From: Dyella telluris
GTDB lineage: Bacteria > Pseudomonadota > Gammaproteobacteria > Xanthomonadales > Rhodanobacteraceae
Direction: 5' to 3'
Assembly (NCBI RefSeq): GCF_014297575.1
Contig: NZ_CP060412.1
Span: 2,790,001-2,854,000, forward strand
DNA length: 64,000 nt
The notes below the pieces were generated by a model. That model searched no databases. It saw only the letters and a program-made list of their open reading frames with translations, and was not told where the DNA came from. The first letter of the stretch is position 1, and the number at the start of each line of letters is the position of its first letter. Positions 1 through 8,602 of the stretch are shown piece after piece. Made by a program: the position numbers and the translations under genes.

Positions 1-544
1 ACACGGTGGAGGCGCCATTGGCCAGCACGTCCACGCGCTCGACCATGTTCTGCGGAATCATGTTGAGGTCGGCGTTGGCCAGGCGCTGGCCGTCCACCAG
101 CACCAGGGTGCGGTCGGTGCCAAGGCCACGCAGCGACACGCGTGCCGCGCCGTCGCCGCCTTCCAGCGTCGGGCTGGCGACGCCGCCGCCGTTGCTGTTG
201 TTCTGGGTGTTGGTAGCCGTACCCGACACGCTGGGCAACTGCTGGATCACGTTGCCGAGGGTGGGCGTGCCGTTGTTGGTGATCGCGCCACGGTCGAGGG
301 TGACGACCGGACTGGCGGTTTCAGCGTCGACGCGGCGGATCAGCGAGCCGGTGACGGAAACGGCGGTGAGCGTTTTTGCGTTGGACTTGTTGGCTTGCTG
401 GTCGCCGCTGTTCTGGCTCTGCGCGCTCGATGCGTCCTTGTTTGTTGTGGCGTCCTGCGCCTGAGCCATGGCGGCCGTGGATGCGATGCCGACAGAAAGC
501 GCCAGGCGTACCGCAATCGACAGACGATTGTAATTGGACTGCAT
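1..544 (-). CDS. TonB-dependent receptor, N-terminal part (truncated by window edge)
   Basis: This is the first ~181 residues of an outer-membrane TonB-dependent receptor; the rest lies left of the window. A Sec signal peptide ends near MAQAQDA, followed by a Gln/Asn/Ser-rich linker. A TonB-box-like stretch (TLTAVSVTGSLIRR) comes next. The plug domain then shows the typical 'VIQQLPSV', 'GAARVSLRGLGTDRTLVLVDG' style signature (read here in two parts) and 'MVERVDVLANGAST'. The ATG at 542-544 is preceded by a good GGGGAG ribosome site. The linker and plug resemble the large Xanthomonadales receptors for oligosaccharides or peptides, but no substrate can be inferred from this fragment. Confidence 0.9.
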   Translation of the reverse strand, partial: MQSNYNRLSIAVRLALSVGIASTAAMAQAQDATTNKDASSAQSQNSGDQQANKSNAKTLTAVSVTGSLIRRVDAETASPVVTLDRGAITNNGTPTLGNVIQQLPSVSGTATNTQNNSNGGGVASPTLEGGDGAARVSLRGLGTDRTLVLVDGQRLANADLNMIPQNMVERVDVLANGASTV

Positions 545-712
545 GTTTGTCTCCCCGAATTTAGGCAAAAGAGTTCCCGCTATAGGCGCCTGGACGTCTA
601 TAGGTGTTGCACCGCTTATTGGGTTCCCCGAGGCCACTCTTTCAGGAAATTGATACCGAGACAAGGCCTCTTTAACAATTCTTTCAGTAGCCGAATGCTT
701 TCACGAGTGGTT

Positions 713-1816
713 TCAATTGAAACCAACGTGTCCGAACAGATCGCTTTGGGCCGCGAAGCTGTCGGCGTCCACGAATCCGGCCAGTCCCACACCCACGAGT
801 CGATAGCGCGTTTCCGACGGACGGTCGACGCGGTCACGCAAGGCACAGGCAATATCCGCAATTTCTTGCGCAGAGGCTGGTCGTGTCGATGGTGTGAAAC
901 TTCGCGTGAGCGTATGGAAGTCCGACGTCTTCAGCTTGAGCACCACCGTGCGCGCCACGCGCGCGTGGTCGCCGCTGGCTTCGCGTTCGTGGGCCGCCCA
1001 GGTTTTCTCGGCGAGGCGCCGGATGTGCGGTGCGATCTCATCCAGCGTGAGGTCGCTTTCGAAGGTGTCCTCGGCAGACACCTGCAGGGTCGGGCGGTCG
1101 GGCTGCACCGCATGGTCATCGATACCCAGGGAGAGTTCGTGCAACCGTCGTCCCCAGCGGCCGAAATGTTGTTCGAGTGGCGGACCGCCAAACGCTTTGA
1201 GGTCACTGACCGTGGCGATGCCCAGTTCGGTCAGCTTCGCCTCCATCACCTTGCCCACGCCTGGAAGCCGCCCCACCGGCAGCGGTGCAAGGAACGCCTC
1301 GACCTGGTTGGGACGTATCACGAACAGGCCATCGGGCTTGCGCCAGTCCGAGGCGATCTTGGCGAGGAACTTGTTCGGGGCCACGCCGGCTGATGCCGTG
1401 AGCTGCGTTTCCTCGCGGATGGCGGCACGGATCGCTTCCGCCGTTGCGGTGGCCGAAGGCAAGTGCGTGTGCGTGGTGGTGACGTCGAGGTAGGCCTCGT
1501 CCAGTGACAGCGGTTCGATCAGATCGGTGTGACGCGCGAAGATCTCCCGCACCTGCCGCGATACCGTCTTGTATCGCGTGAAATCCGGCGGCACGAAAAT
1601 CGCCTGCGGGCAAAGGCGTTCCGCGCGCACCGCCGGCATGGCCGAGCGCACGCCAAAGGTGCGTGCCTCGTAGCTTGCGGCGCATACCACCGAACGTGCA
1701 CCGCGCCACGCCACCACCACCGGCTTGCCGCGCAGCAATGGATCGTCGCGCTGCTCCACCGACGCGTAGAACGCGTCCATGTCGACGTGGATGATCTTGC
1801 GGGGCAGGGAAGGCAC
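713..1816 (-). CDS. dinB: DNA polymerase IV (Y-family translesion polymerase)
   Basis: The protein has 367 residues, the usual length for DinB. The palm-domain metal site is visible as HVDMDAF (residues 10-16) and SLDEAYLD (about 105-112). Finger, thumb (helix-hairpin-helix LPGVGKVMEAKL) and little-finger domains follow. The tail QSDLF, six residues from the C-terminus, matches the beta-clamp-binding pentapeptide, so the enzyme should be recruited to stalled forks for error-prone bypass. The start is GTG (1814-1816) with a weak ribosome site; the next Met (residue 13) would cut into the active site. It is monocistronic, with the TonB receptor gene downstream on the same strand. No LexA box was recognised. 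Confidence 0.95.
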   Translation of the reverse strand: MPSLPRKIIHVDMDAFYASVEQRDDPLLRGKPVVVAWRGARSVVCAASYEARTFGVRSAMPAVRAERLCPQAIFVPPDFTRYKTVSRQVREIFARHTDLIEPLSLDEAYLDVTTTHTHLPSATATAEAIRAAIREETQLTASAGVAPNKFLAKIASDWRKPDGLFVIRPNQVEAFLAPLPVGRLPGVGKVMEAKLTELGIATVSDLKAFGGPPLEQHFGRWGRRLHELSLGIDDHAVQPDRPTLQVSAEDTFESDLTLDEIAPHIRRLAEKTWAAHEREASGDHARVARTVVLKLKTSDFHTLTRSFTPSTRPASAQEIADIACALRDRVDRPSETRYRLVGVGLAGFVDADSFAAQSDLFGHVGFN

Positions 1817-1904
1817 AACCGGACGCGGGTGGGGCGGGGCGCACAGTCAAACACGAAACGGCCCGGTTGGCGCGTGGCATTGCGGCATGGTGGCGAGGTG
1901 GCCT

Positions 1905-1982
1905 GTCGCGAGCCGGGTCCGTTCCCACGGGCTCGCTCCCACAGAAGGCGGCCACATGGTGGGAGCGAGCCCTGCTCGCGAC
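1905..1982. repeat. REP-type palindromic doublet (type GTGGGAGCGAGCC)
   Basis: Two inverted arms: GTCGCGAGC...GGCTCGCTCCCAC on the left (1905-1942) and GTGGGAGCGAGCC...GCTCGCGAC on the right (1959-1982). The arrangement is that of a REP doublet (REPIN). It lies between dinB and the DUF1704 gene. A related single copy lies at 43982-44007. Confidence 0.75.
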
Positions 1983-1991
1983 AAAGCCCTT

Positions 1992-3317
1992 TTATTGCCA
2001 GGGCGTGTGCAGACTCTCGTCGACGCGCTTCCTGTCCAGTTCCACGAAGGCGTGCAGGTCGAAGGTATCCAGCCGGAAGCGCTGGGCGGCGGTGAAAAAA
2101 GCCATCAAGGAAAGAATGCGCTGGGGATTGCGTGCCCACGGCGGCACATAGACCGCACGGGCAATCAGGCCGCTCTCCAGGTAAGGGGCCAGCATGATCA
2201 CGTCCGACGCGGTCACGCGCCCCGCAAACAACAGCGGCAGCATTTCGACATGGCCTTCCTGCAGCACCTTGCGGATGAACACATAGATGCCCATCACGCC
2301 TTCCAGATAGGCACTGTCCTTGGTGAAGCAGATCTTGCCCCTCGGGTCACCGCCACGGAAGATGCGCGCCGCGCTCTGGTAGCTCTCGACCGGTGACTGG
2401 CCAGCATCAAGGAAGCCGCGGAACACTTCGATGAAGTCCGCGCCGTCCAGTGCGTTCTTGACCGCAACTACCCGCAGCGCGATGCGACGCAGGCGGTTCA
2501 GGTCAATCGCGCCGGTGATGATCTCGGAGAACGTCGCCAGCCCTTCCTGCGCGCGCGTGGTGCGGGGCGCGCCCAGGCCCAGCGATTTGAAGTAGGGCTG
2601 ATGCTTGCCGTTGAGCAGCGTGGCGGTGTGCACGAAGGCTTCGTGTTCGGTGAGCTGTTCCAGGTCCAGCGCGGAGAACAGCGCGGTCGAGCGAAGGTTG
2701 ATGCTCTTGCTGCCGGCCGTGGCCTTTGACGGCAGGTCCGGGTCGAGCACCACTTTCACCTCGTCCTTGTCGAAGAAAGGACCCAGGCGTTCGCGCAGGC
2801 GTTGGGCGAATTCTTCGGCGGGTATATCGGCAGGCACACGCGGGAGGCCTTCGCGGCTGATCAGGTCGTCGCTGATGGCCAGCAGCTCCTTCGCTGCATC
2901 GAACGCGTTGGCGGTCTGCCCCAGGTAGATCGCGTCGGGCCGCCCATACAGCGCAGTCGAGCAGCGCGTAAATGTCTCCGTGCCGATGCCCATCAGCATC
3001 TGGGCTGCGGTGAGATAGCTCCACGCGGTCTTGAAGAGCCAGTCCCCGAGCGGGTGGCCGCGGTCCAGCTTGGCCATGATCGCCCTGAGCGCGGCCATTT
3101 CGCCGCTCAGATCGGGGTGGCGCACCGGTGGCTGCGGCAGTACGGGCTGGCCCTTCTCCCAGGAGGCCATGAAGGTCGTTTCCATGGACTGCGGCCAGTC
3201 GATGGCCTTCAGTACGCGGATCTTCTTGCCCACGGCGACCAGTTCCCGGTCGCATTCCAGCAGGGGGCCAAGGGTCTTGTCGTCCTCGGGGCGGACGACG
3301 CCCGCAACGGTACTCAT
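1992..3317 (-). CDS. DUF1704 / QEGLA-motif protein (MATCAP-like HExxxH metallopeptidase family)
   Basis: A 441-residue protein of the DUF1704 family, annotated elsewhere as 'flavohemoglobin expression-modulating QEGLA motif protein'. The QEGLATFSE motif is present, and the zinc-site motif appears as HEAFVH (HExxxH), a few dozen residues before it. Established knowledge: the same fold and HExxxH motif occur in the eukaryotic tubulin tyrosine carboxypeptidase MATCAP. The bacterial members have no firm substrate, so a carboxypeptidase role is inference. The start at 3315-3317 was chosen because GGAGG lies 5-8 bases upstream; a longer open frame to 3494 has no ribosome site. There is no signal peptide, so it is predicted cytoplasmic. 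It is not obviously in an operon. Confidence 0.8.
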   Translation of the reverse strand: MSTVAGVVRPEDDKTLGPLLECDRELVAVGKKIRVLKAIDWPQSMETTFMASWEKGQPVLPQPPVRHPDLSGEMAALRAIMAKLDRGHPLGDWLFKTAWSYLTAAQMLMGIGTETFTRCSTALYGRPDAIYLGQTANAFDAAKELLAISDDLISREGLPRVPADIPAEEFAQRLRERLGPFFDKDEVKVVLDPDLPSKATAGSKSINLRSTALFSALDLEQLTEHEAFVHTATLLNGKHQPYFKSLGLGAPRTTRAQEGLATFSEIITGAIDLNRLRRIALRVVAVKNALDGADFIEVFRGFLDAGQSPVESYQSAARIFRGGDPRGKICFTKDSAYLEGVMGIYVFIRKVLQEGHVEMLPLLFAGRVTASDVIMLAPYLESGLIARAVYVPPWARNPQRILSLMAFFTAAQRFRLDTFDLHAFVELDRKRVDESLHTPWQ

Positions 3318-3592
3318 GGTGCCTCCGGGTAGTGCTTCAGCAGGAAGGAAGGGCCGGTTCGCCTTGGCGACCGAGGCTGTGACTATGGCCTCCGCCTGTG
3401 ATGGCCGATAGCGAAAAACTACTGATTGTCTTGAGAAAGTCATGTTGACGGCGGGTGCTGTCACATCCTCTTGGATTCTTCGTGCCGCTTGCACTTCGTC
3501 GTCGGTGCCGTGTCTTCCGCCAGTCGTAGAACCGGGCGCAGTCCGCTATCGTCCATGTCTCGTATCTGTCACGAAGGACGCCGTGCCGCTCC

Positions 3593-4924
3593 ATGACTGC
3601 TGAGAACTCTTCCGCGTATCTGCGCCGCCTGGGCACCTGGGATGCGGCCGCCATCGTGATCGGTGGCGTGATCGGCGCCGGCATCTTCCGCAGCGCCTCC
3701 ACCGTGGCGGAGCGCACGTCCTCGGGCGCGCAGCTGCTCATCTTGTGGGCCATCGGTGGCCTGCTGACCCTGGCAGGCGTGCTCTGTTACGCGGAGCTCG
3801 GCGCCCGCCGGCCACAGGCAGGCGGTGTCTATATCTATCTGCGCGAGGCCTACGGGCAGCTGCCGGCCTTCCTGTTCGGCTGGACCATGGCGCTGATCAA
3901 CTACCCCGGCAGCGTCGCCGCGGTGGCCACCACGTTTGCCGACTATTTCTGCTCAGCCATCGGACTGTCGCCGCAGCTCTGGGTGAAGCCGGTGGCGGCC
4001 GGCGCCATCGCCTTCATCGTGGGCGTGAATTTCTTCGGCATCCGCGCCGGTTCGCGCATGCTCAACGTGTTCACCTTGCTCAAGCTCTCGGCCATCGCCC
4101 TGGTGGTGGTGACGGGTGTGATCCTGGCGCACGGGCAGTTCGGCCATGTGCTGGCCACGGACACCACGCATAACGTGCCGTCCATCGCGATCCTCGGTGC
4201 ACTGCTGCCGGTGCTGTTCACCTACGGCGGGTTTCACTACCTCAACGATCTGGCCGGCGAAGTACGCGAGCCGCAGCGCACGCTGCCGCGCGCGCTGGGT
4301 CTGGGTCTGTGCGGCGTAGTGGTGTGCTACGTACTGGTCAATTTCGCCTACCTCGCGGGACTGGGGCATGCCGGGCTGGCGGCTAGCCAGGCGCCGGCGG
4401 CGGACCTGATGCGCCATCTGTTCGGGGAGGGTGGCGCCACCCTGATCGCCGTGGGCATCGCCTGTTCCACCTTCGGTTACTGCAGCATCGCCATCGCCGG
4501 TGGCGCGCGCGTGCTGCAGACCATGGGCTCGGACGGCATGCTGTTCAAGGCGGTGGGGCGCATCCATGAGCGCTCCCACGCACCGCGCGTGGCACTGGCT
4601 GTACTGGGTGGCTGGGCCATCGTGCTGGTGATCTCGGGCAGCTTCGGCCAGCTGGTCGACTACACCACGGTAGGCGAGTGGTTGTCGCATGCGTTCGGCA
4701 TTGCCACGCTGTTCTGGTATCGCCGGCGTTTCCGCAACGAACCGTCGCCGTATCGCGTGCCGTTCTATCCGGTATTGCCCCTGCTGTTTGTCTGCACGGT
4801 CTTGGGCGTGATCATCGTCACGTCGATCAATTCGCCCGGCGATGCCGGCATGAGTCTGGCGCTGATCGCCATGGGCGCGCCCGTGTATTACGCATGGCGC
4901 GCGTGGCAGCGGAGGTCAGCATGA
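3593..4924 (+). CDS. APC-superfamily amino-acid permease
   Basis: A 443-residue, Ala/Leu/Gly-rich polytopic membrane protein with about 12 predicted transmembrane segments. The first helix carries GGVIGAGIFR, the broken-helix substrate and cation site of the APC fold (LAT/SteT-like exchangers). The family moves amino acids by proton symport or antiport; the substrate is not readable from sequence. The start ATG follows AAGGA at a somewhat long spacing. The stop codon overlaps the start of a 31-codon ORF (ATGA), which in turn overlaps the glycoside-hydrolase gene. The permease and hydrolase may therefore be co-translated. Confidence 0.88.
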   Translation: MTAENSSAYLRRLGTWDAAAIVIGGVIGAGIFRSASTVAERTSSGAQLLILWAIGGLLTLAGVLCYAELGARRPQAGGVYIYLREAYGQLPAFLFGWTMALINYPGSVAAVATTFADYFCSAIGLSPQLWVKPVAAGAIAFIVGVNFFGIRAGSRMLNVFTLLKLSAIALVVVTGVILAHGQFGHVLATDTTHNVPSIAILGALLPVLFTYGGFHYLNDLAGEVREPQRTLPRALGLGLCGVVVCYVLVNFAYLAGLGHAGLAASQAPAADLMRHLFGEGGATLIAVGIACSTFGYCSIAIAGGARVLQTMGSDGMLFKAVGRIHERSHAPRVALAVLGGWAIVLVISGSFGQLVDYTTVGEWLSHAFGIATLFWYRRRFRNEPSPYRVPFYPVLPLLFVCTVLGVIIVTSINSPGDAGMSLALIAMGAPVYYAWRAWQRRSA

Positions 4925-5016
4925 AATTGCGTTCGCGCTGCACGCTGATCCAGCAAGCCAACCTTCAGACGGCACAGGCATACTGCCGCCAATTCCACGC
5001 GACGAGCCACGGATGA
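4921..5016 (+). CDS. 31-residue linker ORF between permease and glycosidase genes
   Basis: A short ORF encoding a 31-residue peptide that begins MKLRSRCTLI. Its ATG overlaps the permease stop (ATGA at 4921-4924) and its TGA overlaps the glycosidase start (ATGA at 5013-5016). It exactly bridges the two genes by termination-reinitiation overlaps. The peptide is hydrophilic with two Cys and no recognisable domain. It could be a genuine small protein or only a translational-coupling device that keeps ribosomes on the mRNA. No homologue is recognised. Confidence 0.4.
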   Translation: MKLRSRCTLIQQANLQTAQAYCRQFHATSHG

Positions 5017-7208
5017 ACCGGATCGCTCCCCTAGCTGCCTGCTGCCTGCTGGCCCTGAGTGGCTGCCACAAGGCGAGCGATACCGATCGTGCCGATCTCA
5101 GCCACGCCGTGGCCACCGCATCGGCTCCCGCCGCCGCCGCGTCCAACGTAACGGCAACGCCGGCACCGAAGACGCCGCAGACCTCGCTGGATCACGTCGT
5201 GCTCGACGGCAAGCCCGTCACGGTCGATGGCATGTCGTTGCAGCGCTACGTGTTCCAGCCATCGCCGCAGCCGCAGGTCACGGTGATGCTCGACAAGGGC
5301 GACTGGTCGAAGGAAGGCTCGCTGCGCGTGGACATGCAGAACGCGATGCCATGGGCGGTAACGCTTACCGTGGATATCGATGGCGTGAAGGCGGGTGAAC
5401 ACCTGCACGCGACGGTCGGCATCCCGGCGGGCCCGCCGCAGACGCTGGTGATCCCGCTGCGCGCCACGTCGCCGCGCGACATGGGCATGCAGGTCGGGCC
5501 GCCCATGCCGTATGTGTCGGGCGGCAAGCGCCTGTTCGTGGCCACCACGGTGGAAGGCAAGCTCGATCTGGCGCACGTGAAAGCCGTGCGTCTGGGCATG
5601 CCCGCGCCCACGGCGGCGCAGAGCCTGCTGTTCGGCCGGCTGGATACCTCGCGCGGCGACCACGACCTGCGCGAGGCCTATACCGGCATCGTCGATGCCT
5701 GGGGCCAGTACACGCGCGGCCAGTGGCCGGGCAAGGTGGATTCGGACGAAGCGCTGCGTGGCGCCCGCCCGAAGAAGAAAGCCGTGGCGGCCATGGACGC
5801 ACAGGCGCGCAAGGGCTTCGACCGTTTTGGCGGCCGCACCGACCAGCCGGCGTTCAAGGCTACCGGCTGGTTCCGCACCGAGCAGCGCAACGGCCGCTGG
5901 CAGCTGGTGACCCCCGAAGGGCACGCCTTCTTCTCGCTGGGCGTGAACGTGGTGGACGATGACGGTGGCCGTACCTACATCGACGGCCGCGAGTTCATGT
6001 TCAAGGACCTGCCGCGCGACAGCAGCCGCTGGACGCCGTTCTACGGCACCACGGGCAAATCGTCCGGCGAGCAGCAGGCTTCGGCGGGCATCGCCTATCA
6101 CCAGGGCAAGTGGTTCGATTACTACTCGGCCAACCTGTTCCTTGCCGACGGGCGTCATTGGCGCCAGGCCTGGCGCACGCGCACCATCGAACGCCTCGAT
6201 CACTGGGGCTTCAACACGCTGGGCAACTGGAGCGACGACGCACTGACCCAGATGCACCGCATGGCCTATACGCGCTCGGTGAACATCGCCGGCACGTTCG
6301 GCAATGTCTCCAGCGGTTACGACTACTGGGGCCGCATGCCTGATCCGTTCGATCCGCGCTTTGCGCAGGCGGCGGACGTGGCCGCGGCGCAGGCCGCGAA
6401 GGAAGTGCGCGACGATCCGTGGATGCTGGGCTACTTCGCCGACAACGAACTGGCATGGGCCGGGCAGGGGCCGCAGGGGCGCTGGGGCCTGGCGCAGGGC
6501 ACCCTGCGTGGCGAAGCGCGCAGCCCGGCCAAGCAGGCCTTCATCGCCGCGCTGAAGAAGGAATACGGCACGCCGGCAAAGCTGGCCACCGCATGGGGCA
6601 TCACGCTGGATTCGTGGGATGCGCTGAACGTCACCAACTTCGCCGCGCCCAGTCCTGACGATGCGCACCCGGCCATTGCCGATGACTACAGCGCCTGGCT
6701 GCGCGCCTATGCCGACCAGTATTTCCGCACGGTGGCGCAGGCCATCCACAAGCACGATGCCCACCACCTGTTCCTCGGCGGGCGCTTCGCGGTGCATACG
6801 CCGGAAGCGGTGGCGTCATGCGCGCAGTTCTGCGATGTCGTGAGCTTCAGCGGGTATGCGGATGTACCCGAGCGTGCCTTCGACGCGGCCGCCTTCGCCA
6901 AGCTCGACAAGCCGGCGCTGATTTCCGAATTCCATTTCGGTTCCGATGATCGCGGCCCGTTCGGCAAGGGCGTGGTGCCGACGTGGAACGAGCAGCAGCG
7001 CGGCGAAGCGTATGCGCACTACGTCGCCGACGCGGTGGCCAATCCTGCCATCGTGGGCGTGCACTGGTTCCAGTACGTGGATCAGCCGGTCACCGGTCGG
7101 CTGATTGATGGCGAGAACTCGCACATCGGCCTGGTCGCGATTACCGACCGGCCGTTCACGCAGTTCATCGACGCCGTGCGCGAGGCGAATCGCAAGACGG
7201 GATATTGA
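5013..7208 (+). CDS. Lipoprotein glycoside hydrolase, GH50/agarase-like
   Basis: A 731-residue lipoprotein. The N-terminus ends in lipobox LSGC with Cys18, so it is anchored to the outer or inner membrane. After an Ala/Thr-rich linker comes a beta-sandwich region (about 45-210), then a TIM-barrel region beginning near GWFRTEQRNGRWQLVTPEG and running to the end. That opening, the FADNELAW motif (candidate acid/base Glu479) and the ISEFHFG motif (candidate nucleophile Glu639) resemble clan GH-A beta-agarases and galactosidases of family GH50. The substrate is probably a beta-galactan-like or related polysaccharide; agar itself would be unexpected in a soil organism. It is coupled to the upstream permease through a 31-codon ORF. 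Confidence 0.75.
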   Translation: MNRIAPLAACCLLALSGCHKASDTDRADLSHAVATASAPAAAASNVTATPAPKTPQTSLDHVVLDGKPVTVDGMSLQRYVFQPSPQPQVTVMLDKGDWSKEGSLRVDMQNAMPWAVTLTVDIDGVKAGEHLHATVGIPAGPPQTLVIPLRATSPRDMGMQVGPPMPYVSGGKRLFVATTVEGKLDLAHVKAVRLGMPAPTAAQSLLFGRLDTSRGDHDLREAYTGIVDAWGQYTRGQWPGKVDSDEALRGARPKKKAVAAMDAQARKGFDRFGGRTDQPAFKATGWFRTEQRNGRWQLVTPEGHAFFSLGVNVVDDDGGRTYIDGREFMFKDLPRDSSRWTPFYGTTGKSSGEQQASAGIAYHQGKWFDYYSANLFLADGRHWRQAWRTRTIERLDHWGFNTLGNWSDDALTQMHRMAYTRSVNIAGTFGNVSSGYDYWGRMPDPFDPRFAQAADVAAAQAAKEVRDDPWMLGYFADNELAWAGQGPQGRWGLAQGTLRGEARSPAKQAFIAALKKEYGTPAKLATAWGITLDSWDALNVTNFAAPSPDDAHPAIADDYSAWLRAYADQYFRTVAQAIHKHDAHHLFLGGRFAVHTPEAVASCAQFCDVVSFSGYADVPERAFDAAAFAKLDKPALISEFHFGSDDRGPFGKGVVPTWNEQQRGEAYAHYVADAVANPAIVGVHWFQYVDQPVTGRLIDGENSHIGLVAITDRPFTQFIDAVREANRKTGY

Positions 7209-7212
7209 GAGC

Positions 7213-7294
7213 CAGGAGTGAGTAGAGAGGCGTGAGTAGTCAGAGAAGGGCGTCGTGCTCTCTCTCGCTTCTCACTCCTCTCCACTCACTCCTG
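7213..7294. repeat. Long GAGTGAG-type hairpin element, copy 1
   Basis: An imperfect inverted repeat with arms of about 30 bases. The left arm begins AGGAGTGAGTAGAGAGG and the right arm ends CTCTCCACTCACTCCT. It lies exactly between the ends of two convergent genes. A relative of the same size and composition occurs at 16576-16659 in the same context. It may act as a two-way terminator or mRNA 3' stabiliser. Confidence 0.65.
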
Positions 7295-7300
7295 CCCCTT

Positions 7301-7708
7301 TCATGCAAGGCTGGTCGCCGCGCCAAACGCCAGCGCCATCACCACGGCCACTGCCATGCACGCGCTGGCGGGGCGGATGCGGCGGGCGTCCACGCGCGGA
7401 ATAAGACGCCACAGCACGAACACGCCGATCACCATGTCCACCACCAGCGCGCCGCGGAACAACGGCGAGACCAGCAGGGGCGCGTAAGGTGGTTTGGCAT
7501 GCCCTTCGTGCATGGCGACGCCGACGATGAGCAACAGGCCGATCAGGTTCCACATCAGGCAGGCGAGATACGTGCGGTTGAACACAACCGGGCAGCGTTC
7601 GGCCCAGCGCAGTACCGACCAGGCAACGATGGCGAAGAACAGTGCGCCGATGCTGCTGTAGAGCACCCACCAGAGCAGGGAACTGACAAGGGTAAGCAGG
7701 GTGGTCAT
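7301..7708 (-). CDS. Small four-helix membrane protein of unknown function
   Basis: A 135-residue protein with about four hydrophobic helices: roughly residues 5-28, 45-63, 80-100 and 112-133. No catalytic motif or known domain is recognised. A conserved-looking VAMHEGHAK loop between helices 2 and 3 contains two His. The ATG at 7706-7708 has no strong ribosome site. It converges with the glycosidase gene, separated by the hairpin element. A repeat-bearing gap lies upstream. Confidence 0.7.
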   Translation of the reverse strand: MTTLLTLVSSLLWWVLYSSIGALFFAIVAWSVLRWAERCPVVFNRTYLACLMWNLIGLLLIVGVAMHEGHAKPPYAPLLVSPLFRGALVVDMVIGVFVLWRLIPRVDARRIRPASACMAVAVVMALAFGAATSLA

Positions 7709-7728
7709 GCAGCTTTTCCGGTTTTGCT

Positions 7729-7872
7729 CGTCATTCCGGCGCAGGCCGGAATCCAGTGGCGATGGCGCTGGGTTGCCGCATGGACGAACCGCGCAGTTGG
7801 GACGACGCGTTGTATCGCGTGGCGAACATCGGGCATCGACGCTACGGGATTCCGGCCTGCGCCGGAATGACG
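7729..7872. repeat. Pair of inverted CGTCATTCCGGC repeats
   Basis: A 27-base palindromic unit (CGTCATTCCGGCGCAGGCC and following bases, 7729-7756) recurs inverted at 7846-7872. Each unit is itself a hairpin (CCGGC/GCCGG). About 90 bases of unique sequence lie between them. This motif is a common extragenic repeat in many proteobacteria. The doublet fills the gap between two leftward genes. Confidence 0.75.
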
Positions 7873-7886
7873 GGTAGGCAACGAAT

Positions 7887-8354
7887 TCAGACGCCGACGC
7901 GGCGGAGGAACTTGTCCATCAACCATGCCGGTCCCACCAGCAGGTAGGCCAGGTCAGTGAAGAAGCTGGGCCGGCGGCCTTCGATGGCGTGGCCCACGAA
8001 CTGACCGATCCAGGCCACCACGAACACGCCGATGCCGGTCAGCAGCAAGCCGTGCGGGCCCAGTGCGCGATAGGCGAACTCGGTAATCAGGCACAGCAGC
8101 ACCAGCACCACGAACAGGGCGGCGGCGATGCGGCGTGATTGCTTCCAGTACCACACGAACGCCAGCACCAGCGCGGCCACGGCCCAGAACCCAGGGCGGC
8201 CGATCATCGGCGGCACGGGAATGGTCCACATCATGGCGATGGCGCACCACAGGATCAGCGGTACGCAGATCCAGTGCAGCAGTCGGTTGGTGGGGTTCTG
8301 ATGGTCGTTGCTGTAACTGTCGAGCCAGACCTGCATGCCTTGCGTCGATGCCAT
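7887..8354 (-). CDS. Mpo1-like (DUF962) membrane protein
   Basis: A 155-residue polytopic protein of the DUF962/Mpo1 family. Diagnostic features are the N-terminal YSNDHQNPTNRLLHW block with conserved His and Asn, four hydrophobic helices, and the C-terminal GHAIEGRRPSF block. Established knowledge: yeast Mpo1 is an Fe(II)-dependent dioxygenase in alpha-oxidation of 2-hydroxy fatty acids in the ER membrane, using conserved His residues of these blocks. A similar lipid-oxidising role in the bacterial inner membrane is inference. The start is ATG 8352-8354; the ribosome site is weak (GAAGAG). Confidence 0.85.
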   Translation of the reverse strand: MASTQGMQVWLDSYSNDHQNPTNRLLHWICVPLILWCAIAMMWTIPVPPMIGRPGFWAVAALVLAFVWYWKQSRRIAAALFVVLVLLCLITEFAYRALGPHGLLLTGIGVFVVAWIGQFVGHAIEGRRPSFFTDLAYLLVGPAWLMDKFLRRVGV

Positions 8355-8561
8355 CGGTGCGCGCCACTCTTCAAAGAGGTTGAGGTCGGAACGATTGCCA
8401 CAGGTGTGGCAAACCGGTCCGGCTGCTGCGGCAAGGACAGGGCGCCGATGAGGGGCCAGTGCCGTGCCGGTGCCAGACCATACCGCGTCGGCGAGGCCGA
8501 AGGGAACGTGGTGCAGCTTGGGCGGTGCGCAAGGGGAGGCGGGTGGCCCCTGCGGCTGGCG

Positions 8562-8584
8562 AGGGGAGGCGTGCTGCCTCCCCT
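8562..8584 (-). terminator. Hairpin downstream of purC
   Basis: A 9-bp perfect stem (AGGGGAGGC / GCCTCCCCT) with a 5-base loop, 18 bases after the purC stop. No T-run follows, so termination would be weak or Rho-assisted. Confidence 0.4.
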
Positions 8585-8602
8585 GGCGGGGCGATGCCGG
8601 GT

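Noticed and set aside
5031..6797. 588-residue open frame opposite the glycosidase
   Set aside because: Antisense shadow of a gene with a lipobox and catalytic motifs.
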